Shown here piece by piece: positions 34,796 to 43,445 of a stretch of DNA of 64,000 bases. Below the pieces are notes generated by a model that worked only from the letters and a program-made list of their open reading frames with translations, searched no databases and was not told the DNA's origin. The DNA comes from Thermicanus aegyptius DSM 12793 (GTDB taxonomy: Bacteria; Bacillota; Bacilli; Thermicanales; Thermicanaceae): NCBI RefSeq assembly GCF_000510645.1, contig NZ_KI783301.1:565104-629103 (forward strand), in the 5' to 3' direction. Position 1 is the stretch's first letter; the number at the start of each line of letters is the position of its first letter. A program made the position numbers and the translations under genes.

Positions 34796-35998
34796 ATGTC
34801 GAAGAGAAAGCTGGCCACGTTTGCACTATCTTTGATGTTGGTTCTAACGCTCGCCGTTGGGGCAGGGACTTTTGCCCTCTTTACATCATCTGTATCCAGC
34901 GAAGGAAATCATTTTACCGCTGGAACGATTGACCTAGACGAAAAGCGTGATCATGGCGATTATGTGCCGGGTCCGATGTTTTATCCCGACTTTTTGGACC
35001 CGGATGGGAATCACCCGTATGATGTTCAAGATATCGCTCCAAGCGGTGAGTCAATCGGAGGGTGGGCTCCCGGAGATACGGTGCAGCGGACCATGATCTT
35101 AATGAATAAAGGTACGCTGGATGCCAAGGTGACCGGCATTAAAGCGACTCCGAGGGAAGAGTATACCCAACATCTCCGTTCCGGGGGGAGCCGGACGGTG
35201 AACGGGTTAACCTCCGGGCCTGCGTATGAAGAGTTTATTGAAAAAGCTCACGTTCTCGTCTCCGTCCCCGACCAGAATTTGCAACTGTACGATGGGTCTC
35301 TGGCGGATCTTATAAGGAGCGAGGGGTACCACCCTGTCCAGAATGAGTTGATTCTTCAAGGGGCAACCCCACCCTTGGAACCGGGCCCTCTCAATATTAC
35401 CTTCAAGGTTGCCTTGGATTCCTCCGCGAGCAATCAATTGCAAGGACAAAATTTCATCTTCGATTTTAGCTTCTTTGCGGAGCAAGCACGAAATAACGGA
35501 GGGAATGATGGAGAAAACGGCGGTGGAGATGATGAGGGTCCCGTCATCGAGAAGAATGAAGAAGTAACCATCTTTGTAACTTGGAAAAACTATGGGAATT
35601 TTGATTCGCATCTCACCGGGCCCACAGGGAATGGCGGAAGATTCCACGTATATTACGAGGATAAACGATATGCCGACAATAACGTAAAGGCACAGCTGGT
35701 TGAGAATGATGGGGGCCGTGCTAATGACCGTGAAAAAACAAAGTTTACCATTAAGAATAGCTTGGATGGAACGTACCGTTTTTCGGTGCATGACTATGGC
35801 AACAGGAGATTTACGTATGCCACCAAACTTGCAACATCCGAAACGAAAGTGGAGGTGTATCAAAAAGGGCGGCTTTTAGCTTCTTATGATGTTCCAAACG
35901 GCGACGGCACCCTCTGGACGGTCTTCGAAATGAATCATGGCAGGATCACACCGGTAAACACCATGTCGTATGAGAGGGAACCCGGTAAGATTCAATAG
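34796..35998 (+). CDS. TasA-like protein fused to a YfaP-like C-terminal domain
   Basis: 400 residues. The N-terminal 250 residues have a SipW-type signal peptide (LATFALSLMLVLTLAVGAGT, then FALFTSSVSSEGNHFTAG) and the TasA fold signature APGDTVQRTMILMNKGTLDAK. An acidic Gly/Asn linker (near residues 240-260) leads to a second domain with VTWKNYGNFDSHLTGPTG and GGRFHVYYEDK, a pattern seen in YfaP/DUF2135-like and other Bacilli surface domains. It may be a fibre tip, anchor or adhesive subunit. The ATG at 34796 follows GGAGG; an earlier in-frame ATG at 34748 lies just upstream of the terminator hairpin and is rejected. Confidence 0.8.
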   Translation: MSKRKLATFALSLMLVLTLAVGAGTFALFTSSVSSEGNHFTAGTIDLDEKRDHGDYVPGPMFYPDFLDPDGNHPYDVQDIAPSGESIGGWAPGDTVQRTMILMNKGTLDAKVTGIKATPREEYTQHLRSGGSRTVNGLTSGPAYEEFIEKAHVLVSVPDQNLQLYDGSLADLIRSEGYHPVQNELILQGATPPLEPGPLNITFKVALDSSASNQLQGQNFIFDFSFFAEQARNNGGNDGENGGGDDEGPVIEKNEEVTIFVTWKNYGNFDSHLTGPTGNGGRFHVYYEDKRYADNNVKAQLVENDGGRANDREKTKFTIKNSLDGTYRFSVHDYGNRRFTYATKLATSETKVEVYQKGRLLASYDVPNGDGTLWTVFEMNHGRITPVNTMSYEREPGKIQ

Positions 35999-36083
35999 AC
36001 CCCTCTGCCGCGGATGCAGCACCATCCGATTACATCTCAGGCCCGGATCTCTTCCCTATGTTCAAGATAGAATGAAAAAATAG

Positions 36084-36119
36084 AAGCCCCTCAGGTGGTT
36101 TGCCATCTTGGGGGCTTTT
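36084..36119 (+). terminator. Intrinsic terminator after the TasA locus
   Basis: AAGCCCC (36084-36090) pairs with GGGGCTT (36111-36117), with a further partly paired inner stem, ending in TTTT. It closes the sipW-tasA operon. The 200 nt between here and the queF stop hold only a TGAGATG/CATCTCA hairpin at 36304-36325 overlapping the queF end. Confidence 0.75.
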
Positions 36120-36322
36120 CTGCCGGTCGAAGAATGGCTCATGCTCTCGTGGGTAAGCGTACGCATGCAGGAGGATCTCCTCGCTTCATAACGCCTACGT
36201 TGAATGAAAATCGCCGATGACGGGCGAGATCATTCAGAACTTGAGCGTGAGATCGATCATCTTCACCAAGTGGGTGGAGAACGGCCTATTCCATTGAGAA
36301 CGCTGAGATGTTGTGAGGCATC

Positions 36323-36802
36323 TCAACGATTATCTACCTTTTCCGGGAAGAGGTCATGCCGGGATAAACGTTCCCAGGCGATCTTTTCCCATTTTGTTCC
36401 CTTTTTCCCGTAGTTAACATAGGGATCGATGGAGATCCCTCCGCGGGGAAGGAACTTTCCCCAAACCTCCAGATAGCGGGGATCAAGGAGCTTGACCAAA
36501 TCATCGCAGATGATATTGACCACCTCTTCATGGAAAGAACCATGGTTGCGAAAACTGAAAAGATAAAGCTTTAACGATTTGCTCTCCACCATCTTCTGAT
36601 CCGGCACATAACTAATATAAAGGGTGGCGAAATCAGGCTGGCCGGTGATGGGGCAAAGGGCCGTAAATTCCGGGGCATTAAACTTAACGAAGAAGTCCCG
36701 CTCCGGATACTTATTCGGGAACGTCTCCAAAATCTCGGGATTGTATTGATACGTGTACTCGGTTTTATTCCCAAGCAGGGTTAAGGGTTTGTGGTTTTCC
36801 AT
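36323..36802 (-). CDS. queF: NADPH-dependent 7-cyano-7-deazaguanine reductase
   Basis: 159 residues, the short unimodular QueF type. It reduces preQ0 to preQ1 in queuosine synthesis. The catalytic Cys is in [13 protein letters not shown] near residue 45, the general-acid Asp follows in the same motif, and [13 protein letters not shown] is the substrate-binding Glu region. The ATG at 36802 gives the usual N-terminus and lies inside the 3' end of the transporter gene. It is co-transcribed with that gene under a preQ1 riboswitch, which fits the pathway exactly. Confidence 0.94.
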   Translation of the reverse strand: MENHKPLTLLGNKTEYTYQYNPEILETFPNKYPERDFFVKFNAPEFTALCPITGQPDFATLYISYVPDQKMVESKSLKLYLFSFRNHGSFHEEVVNIICDDLVKLLDPRYLEVWGKFLPRGGISIDPYVNYGKKGTKWEKIAWERLSRHDLFPEKVDNR

Positions 36803-37445
36803 GATTCCCGCTTCCCCTCCTCGCCCAGGCAACCAGCCCGTAGGTGAGCGGGGTGCCGAAGATGGATAACAAAATTTTAATCGTATATTCGGTCATGATA
36901 ATTTGCATGATATGGAAAACCGACATCTGCCCCAAGAAGGCGACGAAGCTGAAGATGGTGGTGTCGATCAGTTGACTGGCCATGGTGGACGCGTTATTCC
37001 TCAACCAAAGGTGCTTCCCCTTCGTTTTTTTCCGCAAGGTGAGAAACATCCATACATCGAGGTTTTGGGAAATGGTGTAGGCGATGAGGGAGGCGATCAC
37101 GATGCGGGGAACGCCGCCCAGGATCAATTCAAATTCGGTCTGATGTTCATAGAACGGTGCGGGTGGGAAATAGACGGCCATGGTGAGAAGCAGGGAGATG
37201 ACGAAATTGACGGAGAGTCCTGTCCAGACCGTGCGCCTGGCGATCTCCTTCCCCCATACTTCGGCGATGGTATCGGCGAGGATGAAGGTGAGGGGATAAA
37301 TGAGGATGGCTACGGTGGCATAAGTAAATCCCAGATTGGCGATCTTGCCCGCCACGATGTTGGAGAGCAGGGAGATCGCCACGAAGAAGCCGACCAAGGT
37401 CATCAATTTCTTCGTCGGCTCTTCCGTTTTCAAAAATTCCTTCAT
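36765..37445 (-). CDS. yhhQ: Queuosine precursor transporter, YhhQ/VUT family
   Basis: 226 residues with about six membrane segments (for example [18 protein letters not shown]). The family signatures [22 protein letters not shown] and [12 protein letters not shown] are visible. It imports preQ0/preQ1. The ATG at 37445 follows CTAAGGAGG; the 31 codons upstream in the same frame run through the riboswitch and are not coding. It overlaps queF by 38 nt. Salvage of preQ0 followed by reduction by QueF is the simplest reading, as no de novo queCDE genes are in the window. Confidence 0.9.
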   Translation of the reverse strand: MKEFLKTEEPTKKLMTLVGFFVAISLLSNIVAGKIANLGFTYATVAILIYPLTFILADTIAEVWGKEIARRTVWTGLSVNFVISLLLTMAVYFPPAPFYEHQTEFELILGGVPRIVIASLIAYTISQNLDVWMFLTLRKKTKGKHLWLRNNASTMASQLIDTTIFSFVAFLGQMSVFHIMQIIMTEYTIKILLSIFGTPLTYGLVAWARRGSGNHGKPQTLNPAWE

Positions 37446-37456
37446 CTGTGATTCCT

Positions 37457-37514
37457 CCTTAGTTTTGATAACGCGGGATGGTTTCGAACCGCGCCCGATG
37501 GAAACTCGATCGGG
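37457..37514 (-). promoter_or_regulatory. preQ1-I riboswitch
   Basis: On the minus strand a hairpin CCCGAT/ATCGGG (37514-37494) is followed by the aptamer: stem CGCGG (37493-37489), loop TTCGAAACCATC, closing CCGCG (37476-37472), then an A-rich tail TTATCAAAACTAAGG that merges with the ribosome binding site. This is the H-type pseudoknot layout of class I preQ1 riboswitches, where the tail pairs back into the loop and hides the ribosome binding site. The genes behind it, a queuosine-precursor transporter and queF, are its usual targets. Confidence 0.82.
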
Positions 37515-37635
37515 AAAAATTCTTGCGACAAGAACCATTCTATCCGATTCGCCATCGTTTGAAAAGGGGAGCAGAGCATAACGTTATGGGAATGGAGCAA
37601 ACTAAGAGGGAGTATAATCGGAAAGGGGAAAGGAA

Positions 37636-38046
37636 ATGATACCCGGCAGATGGAGTAAAATGATCCTGCTTTTGCTCATTCTCCTCGTTACGCTCTCTCT
37701 TCTTCTGATTCCGGTCGTCAGCATATCCCAGGGGAAGGGGATCGAGAGCCTTCATAGGCTTGCAATAAAAGAGGACGGCAAAGAGATGGATTGTACCAAG
37801 ATGATGAACCTCCCTGTTTCGGTGAAGAAACGGTTGCAGGGAATCTATTGGCGCATCTACAAGGATTACACCGACATGATCGACACCTACTACCGGGCGG
37901 GAGCCCTCACGTGGAAACAGCGGGAGACGCGCCTTAAAATGCTGAAAAACTATATCAACACCTTTTATCAGCGAAATTATCGTTGGTGCAGTGAACACGA
38001 ACCGGATGAGTGGGAAGAAGAGTGGTACAACATTGATAAAGATTGA
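37636..38046 (+). CDS. Small secreted or anchored protein, unknown
   Basis: 136 residues. One N-terminal hydrophobic segment (about residues 9-29) could be a signal peptide or anchor. The rest is helical and aromatic-rich, with LQGIYWRIYKDYTDMIDTYY and AGALTWKQRETRLKMLKNYI; this helix pair vaguely recalls the DUF2680/YckD pattern of Bacilli. Two cysteines lie at MDCTKM and RWCSEH, possibly a disulfide. GGAAAGGGGAAAGG precedes the ATG. A terminator follows. Function unknown. Confidence 0.6.
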   Translation: MIPGRWSKMILLLLILLVTLSLLLIPVVSISQGKGIESLHRLAIKEDGKEMDCTKMMNLPVSVKKRLQGIYWRIYKDYTDMIDTYYRAGALTWKQRETRLKMLKNYINTFYQRNYRWCSEHEPDEWEEEWYNIDKD

Positions 38047-38076
38047 TGACGCAATGGATTTGTTGTAATGGATTGA

Positions 38077-38116
38077 GGCTCTTCTCAATTTGCCGATAGG
38101 GGAAGCAGCCTTTTTT
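38077..38116 (+). terminator. Probable intrinsic terminator
   Basis: GGCTCTTC (38077-38084) pairs with GAAGcAGCC (38102-38110, one bulge) and six Ts follow (38111-38116). It separates the small secreted protein from the lia operon. Confidence 0.55.
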
Positions 38117-38147
38117 CATATCTCCCCGATCCCCGGTCCAATCCTTT

Positions 38148-38216
38148 CCTGGACCTAAGTCCAGGAGAAAAAACGGTCCGAGGACGGTTATAGGGAGAAA
38201 CAAGATCTTCTACAAT
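38148..38216 (+). promoter_or_regulatory. Candidate LiaR-dependent promoter of liaI-pspA operon
   Basis: -35 TTATAG (38188-38193) and -10 TACAAT (38211-38216) are 17 nt apart; the -35 is poor, as expected for an activated promoter. Directly upstream is the palindrome GTCCGAGGAC (38176-38185), and further up a perfect hairpin CCTGGAC-CTAA-GTCCAGG (38148-38165) with the related half sites GGAC/GTCC. An NarL-type regulator such as LiaR (42685) could bind both. The promoter is well supported, the binding protein is inference. Confidence 0.55.
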
Positions 38217-38279
38217 AGAAACACAGGCAAAAGAAACACAGGCAATGGTTACGCCTAGTAAGAAAGGATGTGAGGAATA

Positions 38280-38573
38280 GTGAGAGGGAGAACGGGACTT
38301 GCTCTCCTTTTGATCGGCGCCGGAGTCCTGATCATCTTAAATAAAATGGGATTCCTTGTCGGATCCCTCTTTGGAATCCTCTTTCCGATCCTCTTGATCG
38401 TACTGGGAGTCGTGGGGATCTATAACAAGAAGATGATCCTAGGAGGAATCATGATCGGCTTCGGGCTCATCATGCTGATGGGGAAGCTGGCTTGGCTTCT
38501 CGGGTGGTTGGTAGCGATCGGGTTCATCCTCTATGGAATCTCCTTGCTTAGGGGAAAGGGGTACGTCCCATAG
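38280..38573 (+). CDS. liaI: LiaI-like membrane protein
   Basis: 97 residues with three or four hydrophobic segments covering nearly the whole chain (GLALLLIGAGVLIILNKMGF, then LLGWLVAIGFILYGISLL), the LiaF-TM/LiaI family. In B. subtilis LiaI recruits the PspA homologue LiaH to the membrane. GTG start at 38280 after GTGAGGAAT. It is the first gene behind the candidate LiaR-type promoter and precedes the first pspA, as in B. subtilis liaIH. Confidence 0.8.
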   Translation: MRGRTGLALLLIGAGVLIILNKMGFLVGSLFGILFPILLIVLGVVGIYNKKMILGGIMIGFGLIMLMGKLAWLLGWLVAIGFILYGISLLRGKGYVP

Positions 38574-38731
38574 TGGTCGACAAGAAAAGGGCTGAATCAT
38601 TGAGGGAGAAAAAGGCAAAAAGAGATATGCCGAAGAAAATGGTGAATCGGAACGGAAAGATTCTAGAAATCTTTTGAAATCGATGAGGCGGGAATGAAAG
38701 AAGAGGATGAAGAGGAAAGAAGGTGGATCGA

Positions 38732-39460
38732 TTGGGCGTTATGCGTAGGATGAGGGATATTACCCTTGCCACTCTAAATGAAATGTTGGAGAAAGCGGAA
38801 GATCCGATTCAGCTCATTGACCAATATCTGTCTGAAAAAATGGAACAGCTGAGAGAATTGGAGAAGCTCTCCAGGCAGATGAATCAACATACCCGCATGC
38901 TTCGGGACCAATTCCTAAATGCGGAAAAGTGGAGACAGAAGCGGGAAGAGCAAGCGCTCCTTGCCTTAAAGGCAGGGGAGGAGGAAGTTGCGCGCCTGGT
39001 GGTCGAAGAGAAATTGCAATATGAAGAGCAGAGCCGCAAATATCGCGATCTCTACAATGAGAGCCGAGCATCTGTGGAAGAGGTGGATCAGCTCCTGGAG
39101 CAGGTGCGACGGGAGATCCAAGAGGTGGCGGGGAAACGGCAGATATACATGGCCAGGCTGGAAACCCTCCGCCTGAAGCAAAGAATGAATCAGCATCTGC
39201 GCCAATTCGGAGGGACCCGTGGCCCGGAGCGGGGTTTTGAACGATTGGAAGAGAAACTGCAGGAAATGGAGAGCGAAGCGGCAGCCCTTTGGGAATTGAG
39301 AAGATCGCGGGGCAAAGAAGAGTTTAGCTTCCGGGGATTCGGCGCGATCGATGAAGTAAGCAATCGATGGGAGAGGAGCATTGAAAGCCTGGGGAGCCGG
39401 GTGGATGAAGAATTGGAGAACCTGAAAAAGAAGTTGGGGGAAGGGGGCAGGGAAGGGTGA
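38732..39460 (+). CDS. PspA/IM30-family protein, copy 1 (LiaH-like)
   Basis: About 242 residues, almost all helix, ESCRT-III-like PspA/Vipp1 family. The N-terminal amphipathic helix (MGVMRRMRDITLATLNEMLE, first residue from TTG) inserts into stressed membranes; long coiled coils follow. I choose TTG at 38732, 5 nt after AAGGTGG, because it aligns with the start of copy 2; a GTG at 38723 is in frame. The C-terminal third (ERGFERLEEKLQEMESEAAA, then a Gly/Arg stretch) is longer than in copy 2. Its stop overlaps the pspC start. Confidence 0.88.
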   Translation: MGVMRRMRDITLATLNEMLEKAEDPIQLIDQYLSEKMEQLRELEKLSRQMNQHTRMLRDQFLNAEKWRQKREEQALLALKAGEEEVARLVVEEKLQYEEQSRKYRDLYNESRASVEEVDQLLEQVRREIQEVAGKRQIYMARLETLRLKQRMNQHLRQFGGTRGPERGFERLEEKLQEMESEAAALWELRRSRGKEEFSFRGFGAIDEVSNRWERSIESLGSRVDEELENLKKKLGEGGREG

Positions 39461-39990
39461 AACTTTATCGTTCCCGGCGGGACCGAAGGCTAACGGGTCT
39501 TTGCGGCGGCTTAGCGGAACTATTGAACGTTGATTCCACCATCATTCGCCTCCTCGTGGTGATTACCGCCTTCTTTTCCGGGGGGACCGTAATTCTTCTC
39601 TATTTCCTGGCAAGTCTCGTCATTCCCAATGAACCCATGTATGAAACCGGATATGGCCCGAGATACAGATATGGATATGGTCCGGATCCCGAAGATGAAC
39701 GGCGATACGGAACCGGATGGAACGACGGATGCGGATATCGGGATGACCGAAGGAGGGAAAGGGAAGAAAGAAGGGAGGCCAGAAGGGAAAGAAGGGAGGA
39801 AAGAAGAAGAGAACGAGAAGCAGATCGTGAATGGGGAAAAAGCGATGATCTCCCTCCTGTGGATAACAAAATCGATGAGATGATGGAAGAGATTGAAAAG
39901 AAGGCGTTGGAGAGGGAGATTGCCGAACTAAAAGCTAAATTGGCCAAGTATGAGCGGTTGGAATCTGAAAAAAATGAGAAGGGAGAATGA
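39457..39990 (+). CDS. pspC: PspC-domain protein with charged C-terminal tail
   Basis: 177 residues. The N-terminal PspC domain has [20 protein letters not shown] and a membrane segment ([20 protein letters not shown]). A Tyr/Gly/Asp-rich stretch ([13 protein letters not shown]) is followed by an almost pure Arg/Glu segment of about 35 residues and a coiled coil ([20 protein letters not shown]). PspC proteins sense envelope stress and bind PspA; the long charged helix may be the PspA-binding arm. GTG start overlaps the previous stop by 4 nt. It lies between two pspA genes. Confidence 0.85.
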   Translation: MKLYRSRRDRRLTGLCGGLAELLNVDSTIIRLLVVITAFFSGGTVILLYFLASLVIPNEPMYETGYGPRYRYGYGPDPEDERRYGTGWNDGCGYRDDRRREREERREARRERREERRREREADREWGKSDDLPPVDNKIDEMMEEIEKKALEREIAELKAKLAKYERLESEKNEKGE

Positions 39991-39994
39991 AAAA

Positions 39995-40687
39995 ATGGGA
40001 GTAATTAAAAGAATTCGTGATTTGACGCTGGCTTCTGTAAACGAGTTGTTGGATAAGGTGGAAGATCCGGTCATCATGCTGAACCAGTATCTGCGGGATA
40101 TGGAGCAGGAGATCGCCGAAGCGGAAGTAACGGTGGCCCGCCAGATGGCGAACGAACGGAAATTGGCGGAGCGGATTCGGGAATCGGAGCGCCTGGCCGA
40201 AGAACGGGAAGCCCAGGCGGAACAGTTTTTGAAAAATGGGCAGGAATTAGCTGCACGTAAAGCCCTGGAAGAGAAGATTTACTATGGGCAGAAGCTGGAA
40301 GAGTACAAAGAGCTTCATCGTCAGGCCAAAACACAGGCGGATGAGATGCTCCGTGATCTCCATGAAATGAAAGAAGAATTCTACAAGATGAGGAATAAAA
40401 GGAATGAGCTGGTCGCCCGTGCACAAATCGCAAAAGCAAAGAAACAAATGAGCGAAGTAAGCTATTCCGGACGGTTGGAGACAGGCAATGCCTCTAAGGG
40501 ATTCCGGCGCATGGAGGAAAAAATTATGGAGATGGAGGCGGAAGCGGATCTTCACAAACCTTACCTTTCCGGAAAGTTCTCCTCCCCGGTAGATCCCTTA
40601 AAAGAGGCGCAAGTGGAAGAAGAACTCCGCCGGTTAAAGGAGAAGAGCGGCTTAACTCCGCAAGAAGGGGTGGAAAGGGAAGAATAA
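39995..40687 (+). CDS. PspA/IM30-family protein, copy 2
   Basis: 230 residues, PspA family with the canonical N-terminus [20 protein letters not shown] and [20 protein letters not shown]. Long coiled coils follow (residues 30-190) and a short tail. GAAGGGAGAATG precedes the ATG at 39995; upstream codons overlapping pspC are not used. It is closer to the family consensus than copy 1. The two copies probably co-assemble or act at different stages of membrane stress. A strong terminator follows. Confidence 0.9.
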   Translation: MGVIKRIRDLTLASVNELLDKVEDPVIMLNQYLRDMEQEIAEAEVTVARQMANERKLAERIRESERLAEEREAQAEQFLKNGQELAARKALEEKIYYGQKLEEYKELHRQAKTQADEMLRDLHEMKEEFYKMRNKRNELVARAQIAKAKKQMSEVSYSGRLETGNASKGFRRMEEKIMEMEAEADLHKPYLSGKFSSPVDPLKEAQVEEELRRLKEKSGLTPQEGVEREE

Positions 40688-40744
40688 AGCTTTCCCATCG
40701 GGCGATGACATGATAAGATGGAAGTCGTGAAAAGGAAGATTTTG

Positions 40745-40781
40745 AAGCCACGGGATGCCAGGATATCGTCCGTGGCTTTTT
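40745..40781 (+). terminator. Intrinsic terminator after the pspA operon
   Basis: AAGCCACGG (40745-40753) pairs with CCGTGGCTT (40770-40778) and is followed by Ts to 40781. It separates liaI-pspA-pspC-pspA from liaF-liaS-liaR. Confidence 0.88.
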
Positions 40782-40819
40782 GACCGCTTTTTCCCGGCGG
40801 TGAGAAAGGAGCGTATACC

Positions 40820-41470
40820 ATGGAGGGATACAACAAGCGTAACACGGTTCTCATCATTGCCGCCGCACTTCTTTATCTTCTGATTCAGAAAACCGTGGGA
40901 GACGTTACCCTTGTGGCCCTCCTCTTTTTTCTCCTGGGATTTTACCGATTTCGAACGGAAAAGGATATTCTAGGTTACCTCCTGCTGGGGATCGGAGCCT
41001 TTATCTTCCTGACCCGACATTTAGCCCTGCTCTTTTTTCTTCTCGTGCTTTTATTTGGAATCTATTATCACTGGTCCAGGAGAAAATTCGAGAAGAACAC
41101 CTTCGTCACGAGAGGAAGTTTGTTGGAGAGCTTGCGGTGGGATAAAGAAGCTTGGACGTTGGAGAGCACCCATTTTAAGAATCTGGTTGGCGAATATCAT
41201 ATTGATCTTTCTCTCGCTTTCACGGATGAGGATGAGACGGAGATCATCATGGAAGGATTGGTTGGAAATGTGGAGATCTGGGTGCCGGAGGATTATGAAG
41301 TAACGATCGAAGCGGCAATTCTCATCGGCCAGGTAGACATGGCGGGGCGGAAAGAGGGGGGCGTTTTGAACCGCATCGTTTGGCACTCTCCCCAAGGTGA
41401 CGCCGGAGGGAAAAAGGTAAGGTTCATGATGTTTTTTCTCTTCGGAAATGTGGAGGTTAAGGGAATATAG
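40820..41470 (+). CDS. liaF: LiaF-like negative regulator of the Lia system
   Basis: 216 residues. Three or four N-terminal membrane segments (to about residue 85) and a soluble C-terminal DUF2154 domain with STHFKNLVGEYHIDLSLAF, GLVGNVEIWVPEDYEV and FLFGNVEVKGI, the repeated beta-strand pattern typical of LiaF. In relatives LiaF keeps the kinase LiaS inactive without stress. GAAAGGAG precedes the ATG. It forms a unit with liaS (19 nt gap) and liaR. Confidence 0.9.
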   Translation: MEGYNKRNTVLIIAAALLYLLIQKTVGDVTLVALLFFLLGFYRFRTEKDILGYLLLGIGAFIFLTRHLALLFFLLVLLFGIYYHWSRRKFEKNTFVTRGSLLESLRWDKEAWTLESTHFKNLVGEYHIDLSLAFTDEDETEIIMEGLVGNVEIWVPEDYEVTIEAAILIGQVDMAGRKEGGVLNRIVWHSPQGDAGGKKVRFMMFFLFGNVEVKGI

Positions 41471-41488
41471 GAAGAGAGGAGGGGTAAG

Positions 41489-42529
41489 ATGCGGAGAAAA
41501 CTGACCGATATGATATGGCGGAACATCGGGGAGGCATTGGTCTTTAGTCTCTTATTGTTCCTTGGCCTTCTCTACTTCCTCTATTCCAATCATTACCTTC
41601 ATTTTCCATCCAATGGGTGGGAAGGGTTCTTCACCTTCTTTTTTCTCCTTCTGGCGGTCCTCTTCCTAGGCGGTGCGTTTGGGTATTGGACCGGTTTTCG
41701 CATCAAAAGGCGCCTGGATCTACTTCGGGATGCGATGATTCACATGGAAAAGGGAAGTCCTCCTCAGGGGATACCGGACCTAGGGGATGATGAGATCGGA
41801 CGTCTGGCCCGGCAGCTCTCCCAGCTTAATGCCCGCTGGGAGGAGCAGGTGAATTCACTCCAACGCTTATCTTCCCACAACGCCGAATTGGCGGCACAGG
41901 CGGGGGTCGCCGCAGCCATTGAGGAAAGGCAGCGTTTGGCTCGTGAGCTCCACGATGCGGTGAGTCAACAACTTTTTGCCATCTCCATGACGGCGACGGC
42001 GGTTTCCCGTACCTTTGAGAAGGATTTGGAAAAAGCGAAGCGACAGATTCAACTGATTGAAGAGATGGCTTCCGTAGCCCAGTCGGAGATGCGGGCCCTC
42101 CTCCTTCATCTCCGACCGGTTCATTTGGAGGGGAAAAGCCTCCCCCAGGCGCTCATCGAATTGTTGCAAGAATTTGCGGCAAAGCTCCCCATGGAGTTGA
42201 AGTGGCAGATTGATGAAGGGATTCGCCTTTCCCGGGGAATCGAGGAACAGCTCTTTCGCATTACCCAGGAAGCCTTATCCAATACCCTGCGCCACTCCCG
42301 GGCCACGAGGTTGGAGGTGAAGCTGCTGTACCGCCCCGGAAGTATTCGCCTTCTCATAGAGGATAATGGAATCGGGTTTGAACCGAACGAAAAAAAGCAA
42401 ACTTCTTATGGACTTCTTACCATGCGGGAACGGGCCAATGAGATCGGAGGCGCCTTCCATCTGATTACCGCACCGGGAAAGGGGACGCGCATCGAAATCA
42501 GGGTTCCCCTGATCGATCACCCCTCATAG
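41489..42529 (+). CDS. liaS: Sensor histidine kinase LiaS
   Basis: 346 residues. Two membrane segments (about 15-33 and 48-70) enclose a very short external loop, the intramembrane-sensing type. A HAMP domain (RIKRRLDLLRDAMIHMEKGS) is followed by HisKA_3 with IEERQRLARELHDAVSQQLF (His near residue 155) and the ATPase domain (EALSNTLRHSRAT, DNGIGFEPNE, YGLLTMRERANEIGG). GGAGGGGTAAG precedes the ATG. It acts with LiaF and LiaR in response to cell-wall antibiotics and envelope damage. Confidence 0.93.
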   Translation: MRRKLTDMIWRNIGEALVFSLLLFLGLLYFLYSNHYLHFPSNGWEGFFTFFFLLLAVLFLGGAFGYWTGFRIKRRLDLLRDAMIHMEKGSPPQGIPDLGDDEIGRLARQLSQLNARWEEQVNSLQRLSSHNAELAAQAGVAAAIEERQRLARELHDAVSQQLFAISMTATAVSRTFEKDLEKAKRQIQLIEEMASVAQSEMRALLLHLRPVHLEGKSLPQALIELLQEFAAKLPMELKWQIDEGIRLSRGIEEQLFRITQEALSNTLRHSRATRLEVKLLYRPGSIRLLIEDNGIGFEPNEKKQTSYGLLTMRERANEIGGAFHLITAPGKGTRIEIRVPLIDHPS

Positions 42530-42684
42530 TCCTTTTTTCCTTCCATAAGAGATTTGGAGAAATGGCTAACAATATCCAGGGAAATCCTAGGCTCTTTTTA
42601 TGGTAAGATAAGAGAGAAAGATTCGCGGTGGAGAGGTCTTCAAGGGGCTGCTATGGCAAACTGGATGAGAATGGGGGGAGTAAG

Positions 42685-43335
42685 GTGGCGGGGGAATATC
42701 CAATCAAAGTGCTTCTCGTCGATGACCATGAGATGGTGCGAATCGGCCTATCGGCCATGTTAAGCACGGAAGAGGGAATCGAGGTGGTGGGGGAAGCCTC
42801 CACAGGGGAGGAAGGTGTCCGCTTGGCTAAGGAATATAAACCCGATGTGGTATTGATGGATCTGGTCATGGATGGGCTGGACGGCATCGAGGCGACGAGG
42901 AGAATTCTGGCCGATCTGCCGGAGTGTAAAGTGATCGTACTGACCAGCTATGTGGATGAGGAGAAGATCTATCCTGCCATCGAAGCAGGGGCATTTAGCT
43001 ATCTTCTGAAGACGTCCCGGGCGAACGAGATCGCCAAGGCGATCCACGAGGCGATGCAGGGAAAACCGGTTCTCGAACCCCAGGTGGCTGCAAAATTGGT
43101 AAATCGCTTCCGGGGGATCCGGCATGAACAAGAGTTACATAAGCAGCTTACCGACAGGGAGATGGAGGTACTTCGCCTGATCGCCAAAGGAAGATCAAAT
43201 CAGGAAGTGGCCGATGAGCTCTCCATCGGCATCAAGACGGTAAAGTACCATGTCACCAATATCCTGTCCAAACTGCAGGTAGAGGACCGGACGCAAGCGG
43301 CCATCTATGCGTATAAGCATGGCTTGGTGGAGTAA
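42685..43335 (+). CDS. liaR: Response regulator LiaR
   Basis: 216 residues, NarL type. Receiver with [14 protein letters not shown], phosphoacceptor Asp in [12 protein letters not shown] and Lys in [10 protein letters not shown]; LuxR-type DNA-binding domain [20 protein letters not shown] with [18 protein letters not shown]. The GTG at 42685 lies 5 nt after GGGGGAG and gives the usual length; the longer frame starting at 42628 is rejected. The likely target is the palindrome-containing promoter at 38148-38216. Confidence 0.92.
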   Translation: MAGEYPIKVLLVDDHEMVRIGLSAMLSTEEGIEVVGEASTGEEGVRLAKEYKPDVVLMDLVMDGLDGIEATRRILADLPECKVIVLTSYVDEEKIYPAIEAGAFSYLLKTSRANEIAKAIHEAMQGKPVLEPQVAAKLVNRFRGIRHEQELHKQLTDREMEVLRLIAKGRSNQEVADELSIGIKTVKYHVTNILSKLQVEDRTQAAIYAYKHGLVE

Positions 43336-43445
43336 GGCGGCAGTTTTTCTTAACCGTTTGGAGAAGAGGAATTGCACGGGGGCATTTCGTCGATCATCAT
43401 TTTGCCATGAGGGATCTCTTTTGGCGGAAGGGAGTAAAAAGGAGG

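Noticed and set aside
37446..37538. N-terminal extension of the YhhQ frame
   Set aside because: These codons are the preQ1 riboswitch and the ribosome binding site. The ATG at 37445 after AAGGAGG is the real start.
38148..38165. CCTGGAC-CTAA-GTCCAGG as a terminator
   Set aside because: No T tract follows on either strand in the right place. Its position before the liaI promoter fits an operator better.
39600..39947. Minus-strand Ser/Leu-rich frame opposite pspC
   Set aside because: It is the mirror of the Arg/Glu-rich pspC tail (low-complexity sequence), without a ribosome binding site.
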